Of a DNA stretch of 38,032 nt, positions 35,678 to 38,032 are shown in pieces. How positions within the stretch are numbered: position 1 is the stretch's first letter; every line of letters begins with the position of its first letter. A program made the translations under genes and the position numbers. The notes under the pieces are model-generated. The model was given only the letters and a program-made list of their open reading frames with translations, was not told the DNA's origin and did no database searches. Source of the stretch: Alphaproteobacteria bacterium (lineage in GTDB: Bacteria; Pseudomonadota; Alphaproteobacteria; Rhodospirillales; WMHbin7); assembly GCA_015232335.1 (NCBI GenBank), contig JADFZV010000029.1, forward strand, positions 1 through 38,032, in the 5' to 3' direction.

Positions 35678-36113
35678 GCTTGCCTTCTCCAGAATGCGAC
35701 TTTTCCCCAGACCTATTTAAAGTGATTTCATCTCATTAAGTTAGTGTTTTTGCAGGCGTGCTTGAATCCCCACTGTATATGCGTGGCCTGAGGCTTAGAA
35801 TGACGTGTCACACAGGGTGAGGCGGGACCGCAGGCGTTTTTTAAGGCGTAAGTTGAGGCGGAGCACAGAAGAGCTACTAGACGCGGTAAATTCTAAAGAG
35901 ACTTCTTTCGCCTCTTCTCCGACGCGCAGATATGTTGCAATATATGCTCGTCAATCCAGATGGTTGGCCTCCTAATTGCTGGCTAAAATCATAAAGAGTA
36001 GCGAAGGCCAATCATAATTTCCTCGCATCACGTTGTGCATTTATACAACGACCTAATCCCAGGACGTGTTGCTTTCAGAACAGTACTGGAGCGATTTAGT
36101 GGGGGTATCTCGA
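35678..36113. other. 436-bp gene-free divergent region between two c-di-GMP genes
   Basis: No coding frame is convincing here. It contains a TTGGCCT/AGGCCAA inverted pair (in about 35965-36015) and a hairpin CGTTGT/ACAACG near 36035-36052. Promoters for the divergent PAS-GGDEF-EAL and GGDEF genes must lie here, but no clear -35/-10 pair stands out. Composition is more AT-rich than the gene blocks to the left. Confidence 0.4.
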
Positions 36114-36959
36114 ATGAATCCAACAATCCCATTAATTAAACCGTCTACAAAACTTCTCTATTCTAAGATTCTTATACTGTTTGCTGTATTATCGACTGCT
36201 GATTGGTTCTTGCCGGCCAAATTTGATATGTTTGACGGCTATGAGCTTCTTATTATGTTTTCGGCGTGGATGGGTGGGGCAAAATACGGAATTGCGACCG
36301 CAGCTTTTGTATCTCTTAATATTATACTACAGGTGCTTTTGCGAGAGGATTCCAATGGTTTTGATCATTTCTTTTTGATTGGCCACGCAACCCATATCGT
36401 TGTTATAACTGCCGTAATTTATGCGGTATCCTATGCACGTCATGACCATCTTGCAGCAGTTGCAGGGGCTCGTACTGACCCGCTGACGGGCCTAGGAAAT
36501 CGGACAGTCCTAATGGAGCGCTTGGCGATCGAGTTTCACCGGTTCAATCGTGGTGGACACCCCTTCGTATTAGCTTTCATGGATATTGATGGATTCAAGC
36601 AAGTTAATGATAAGCATGGTCACGACATTGGCGATCAAGTGCTCCGGTCCGTGGCTATGACAATTCTTCGACACATTCGTCCGTTTGACGTTGCGACTCG
36701 GATAGGTGGCGACGAGTTCTGCATTCTCATTGCTGACACTTGCCACAACGATGGCCTAGAGTCTCTTCAGCGACTGCAATCTGGTTTACGTGCAGCGATG
36801 GAGGAACGCAACTGGCCTGTGACGTTCAGCATCGGAATGGTCGAGGCAGCAGATCAGCCAGAGGGCATTTCTGCCATCGTTTCCCAAGCGGACCAACTGA
36901 TGTATGAAGCAAAGCGCAGTGGCAAGAATAAGATCGTCCATAGGGGGGGTAATGAATGA
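36114..36959 (+). CDS. Membrane diguanylate cyclase (GGDEF)
   Basis: The 281-residue protein has about four hydrophobic helices in residues 13-107 and then a GGDEF domain: TDPLTGLGNR, FMDIDGFKQVNDKHGHDIGD, RIGGDEF (198-202) and an RxxD I-site RPFD upstream. There is no EAL, so it should make c-di-GMP under membrane-domain control; the small N-terminal region has few extramembrane residues and may sense within the bilayer. ATG at 36114 has GGGGG 8 nt upstream. Codon use is AT-richer than most of the window, so it may be acquired. Confidence 0.88.
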   Translation: MNPTIPLIKPSTKLLYSKILILFAVLSTADWFLPAKFDMFDGYELLIMFSAWMGGAKYGIATAAFVSLNIILQVLLREDSNGFDHFFLIGHATHIVVITAVIYAVSYARHDHLAAVAGARTDPLTGLGNRTVLMERLAIEFHRFNRGGHPFVLAFMDIDGFKQVNDKHGHDIGDQVLRSVAMTILRHIRPFDVATRIGGDEFCILIADTCHNDGLESLQRLQSGLRAAMEERNWPVTFSIGMVEAADQPEGISAIVSQADQLMYEAKRSGKNKIVHRGGNE

Positions 36960-37062
36960 ATCGCGGTAAGCCCCACCCTGAGAGACTTTCACCCCGTGCA
37001 ATGCGCGGCCTGCTTACCCCATGCTTACCCGGTCAATGACACCGCGATGCCCGACCAAAACA

Positions 37063-37098
37063 AAACCCCGCCAACCTATTGGGGTGGCGGGGTTTATA
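37063..37098 (-). terminator. Terminator behind the tRNA remnant
   Basis: AAACCCCGCC and GGCGGGGTTT (10 bp plus part of the loop) form a strong hairpin. On the minus strand it is followed by TTTTGTTTT, as expected for a terminator of a minus-strand gene just upstream, i.e. the tRNA whose 3' end is at 37101-37121. On the plus strand it could also end the GGDEF transcript. Confidence 0.7.
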
Positions 37099-37100
37099 TT

Positions 37101-37121
37101 TGGTTGCGGGGGCCAGATTTG
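37101..37121 (-). pseudogene. tRNA 3'-end remnant (initiator-Met type), probable att scar
   Basis: On the minus strand the 21 nt read CAAATC, then TGGC, then CCCCGCAACCA. This is the T-loop 3' part, T-stem strand, acceptor strand and CCA of a tRNA, matching the known 3' end of bacterial initiator tRNA-Met. The rest of a tRNA (anticodon stem, D-arm, 5' strand) is absent; the sequence upstream (GGTCAAAGC...) does not fold as one. A terminator lies 3 nt downstream. 12 nt of it (TGCGGGGGCCAG) are repeated at 37164-37175. This is the pattern left when an integrase-driven element displaces a tRNA 3' end. Confidence 0.6.
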
Positions 37122-37196
37122 GCTTTGACCGAACTCGTGTCGTGCTCAGGCTCTAAAGGCTAATGCGGGGGCCAGCCTATGCGACAGCTTTTCGTA

Positions 37197-37832
37197 TTAT
37201 CCCGCCCTGAGATTTTCGGCTTCTCCAGTGAACGGGGTATAGCTTTGGAAATCGACTTTGAGTCTAGTAATCCGGTAGACGGCAGCTGGTGGAACGTTGA
37301 GGTAGGTGCGACCAATATACGTTGCGACAAGATTAAGTTGGTCGAGATGCCGCCGCGATATCGGGCAGTGAAGACCATAGGTAAACTGGTAGAATCCACC
37401 ATCGTGGCAAAGAACGCCAAATGCACTAGCAAGAATGGCGAGGACCTGTTTCGGTGGCATGGAAAGAAGAGGAAGCCCGCTGATAACGGCACCAGCCGGG
37501 GCGCTTTTCGGAAAATGATGCCTGTCAAGCCGCGCCGCATCCATTTTGAGCACCCGTGCCTTCGGAAAGCGCTTCCGGAGAAGTTCGGCGAAATCGTCGC
37601 CATTTTCGACCAGAGTCAGATCTTCCGCTCTTATCCCCCGCGCCAACAGCGCCCGGGTGAAGACGCCAGTACCAGGACCAAGTTCGATGACCGAACCACA
37701 CTCTGGCGAAATCTCACTGGTGATCAGGTTCGCCAGCGCGGCGCCCGAAGGAATGATGGAACAGATACGACTTGGATCCGATGTCAAGGCGCGCAAGAAT
37801 ACCAGCATGTCGGGCAACGCGCTGTCATTCAT
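37197..37832 (-). CDS. PmtA-like phospholipid N-methyltransferase
   Basis: The 211-residue class I SAM methyltransferase starts MNDSALPDMLVFLRALTSDPSRICSIIPSG. It has the SAM loop VIELGPGTGVFTRAL (48-61), LTLVENGDDFAELLRKRFPKA, GAVISGLPLLSMP and QFTYGLHCPI...NVPPAAVYR, as in alphaproteobacterial phosphatidylethanolamine N-methyltransferases (PmtA) and the related KsgA-like set. It would methylate phosphatidylethanolamine toward phosphatidylcholine. ATG at 37832 was chosen; no good ribosome site is visible, and a TTG further upstream is possible. It lies on the far side of the tRNA remnant, so may belong to an integrated element. Confidence 0.8.
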   Translation of the reverse strand: MNDSALPDMLVFLRALTSDPSRICSIIPSGAALANLITSEISPECGSVIELGPGTGVFTRALLARGIRAEDLTLVENGDDFAELLRKRFPKARVLKMDAARLDRHHFPKSAPAGAVISGLPLLSMPPKQVLAILASAFGVLCHDGGFYQFTYGLHCPISRRHLDQLNLVATYIGRTYLNVPPAAVYRITRLKVDFQSYTPFTGEAENLRAG

Positions 37833-37869
37833 TCGTGCTGAGGACGGTGAGGCAAGATCGCCGCCCGAT

Positions 37870-38031
37870 TCACGAAGGACGACCTCTGCTGCCGAGAACA
37901 CCAAAAAACCACAGTGCTGCTACAATCAGTAGAACCGTGCCAAGAGCGCCACCTAGTCCAGCGCCGCCGTATAGGCCATAGCCATAATATCCACCGCCGC
38001 CGCCGAGCAGAAGAACCAATAGTATTACAAT
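37870..38031 (-). CDS. Small glycine-rich membrane protein (DUF3309-like), 5' end cut
   Basis: On the minus strand a 53-codon frame runs from the window edge to TGA at 37872-37870: IVILLVLLLGGGGGYYGYGLYGGAGLGGALGTVLLIVAALWFFGVLGSRGRPS. Two hydrophobic segments flank a Gly/Tyr turn, as in the tiny DUF3309-type membrane proteins, though that assignment is by eye. No ATG is seen, so the start is beyond the window. It precedes the methyltransferase gene by 37 nt on the same strand. Confidence 0.6.
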   Translation of the reverse strand: MVILLVLLLGGGGGYYGYGLYGGAGLGGALGTVLLIVAALWFFGVLGSRGRPS

Positions 38032-38032
38032 A

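Noticed and set aside
37179..37841. A 220-codon plus-strand frame antisense to the PmtA-like gene
   Set aside because: The minus strand has clear SAM-methyltransferase motifs. The plus-strand translation has none.

Overview
The window looks like chromosomal DNA of a GC-rich alphaproteobacterium, most likely a Rhodospirillales member of the Magnetospirillum type. This rests on gene content, not on a search: a cytochrome bc1 operon (petABC), PHA synthase with PhaR, an alphaproteobacterial-style ornithine decarboxylase, 2-oxoacid:ferredoxin oxidoreductase, a split glycine decarboxylase, c-di-GMP enzymes and a bacteriohemerythrin. No magnetosome, CRISPR, prophage or complete IS genes are visible.

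Layout. Positions 1-2892 are minus strand: an edge-truncated gene, an M32 carboxypeptidase, mobB and trmL, the last three with stop/start overlaps. 3082-5630 is petABC. 5750-7713 is mtnP-mtnA (methylthioadenosine salvage). 7816-10380 is a large hybrid histidine kinase. It meets a convergent PHA synthase gene across a ~300-bp, highly structured, TA-flanked inverted-repeat element (10378-10678) that supplies the 3' end of both genes. 10621-12827 is the PHA locus: phaC overlapping a small coiled-coil gene, and divergent phaR with a palindrome in its promoter. 13020-14284 is a 44-codon leader ORF coupled to ornithine decarboxylase. 14491-16020 is a lone hook-protein-like gene behind a near-perfect sigma-54 promoter.

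16179-18518 (minus) holds acuI-type reductase, a small unknown gene and cobC. 18648-21723 (minus) is korA-korB. KorB carries a C-terminal ferritin/rubrerythrin-like domain, the most unusual protein architecture in the window. 22103-22429 is an HU protein and 22666-23991 a GH1 beta-glucosidase. 24073-25371 is a small accessory patch (coiled-coil protein, atypical DUF2442 protein, unknown AT-richer gene). 25425-29775 (minus) is gcvT-gcvH-gcvPA-gcvPB behind a tandem glycine riboswitch whose 3' end can pair with the gcvT start region. 30103-32859 is trxA, a GNAT acetyltransferase and a YgiQ radical SAM protein. 32856-35677 (minus) is a membrane PAS-GGDEF-EAL protein coupled by a 4-nt overlap to a bacteriohemerythrin. 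36114-36959 is a second, membrane-bound diguanylate cyclase.

The right end has a 21-nt tRNA 3'-end remnant (initiator-Met type, CCA included) followed on the minus strand by a terminator, which looks like an integration scar. Beyond it are a PmtA-like phospholipid methyltransferase gene and the 3' part of a small glycine-rich membrane protein gene.

Functional themes are respiration and redox (bc1, KorAB, thioredoxin, hemerythrin), carbon storage (PHA), one-carbon, sulfur and amine metabolism (gcv, mtn, odc), and signalling (hybrid kinase, two c-di-GMP proteins). All family assignments come from reading motifs in the translations.
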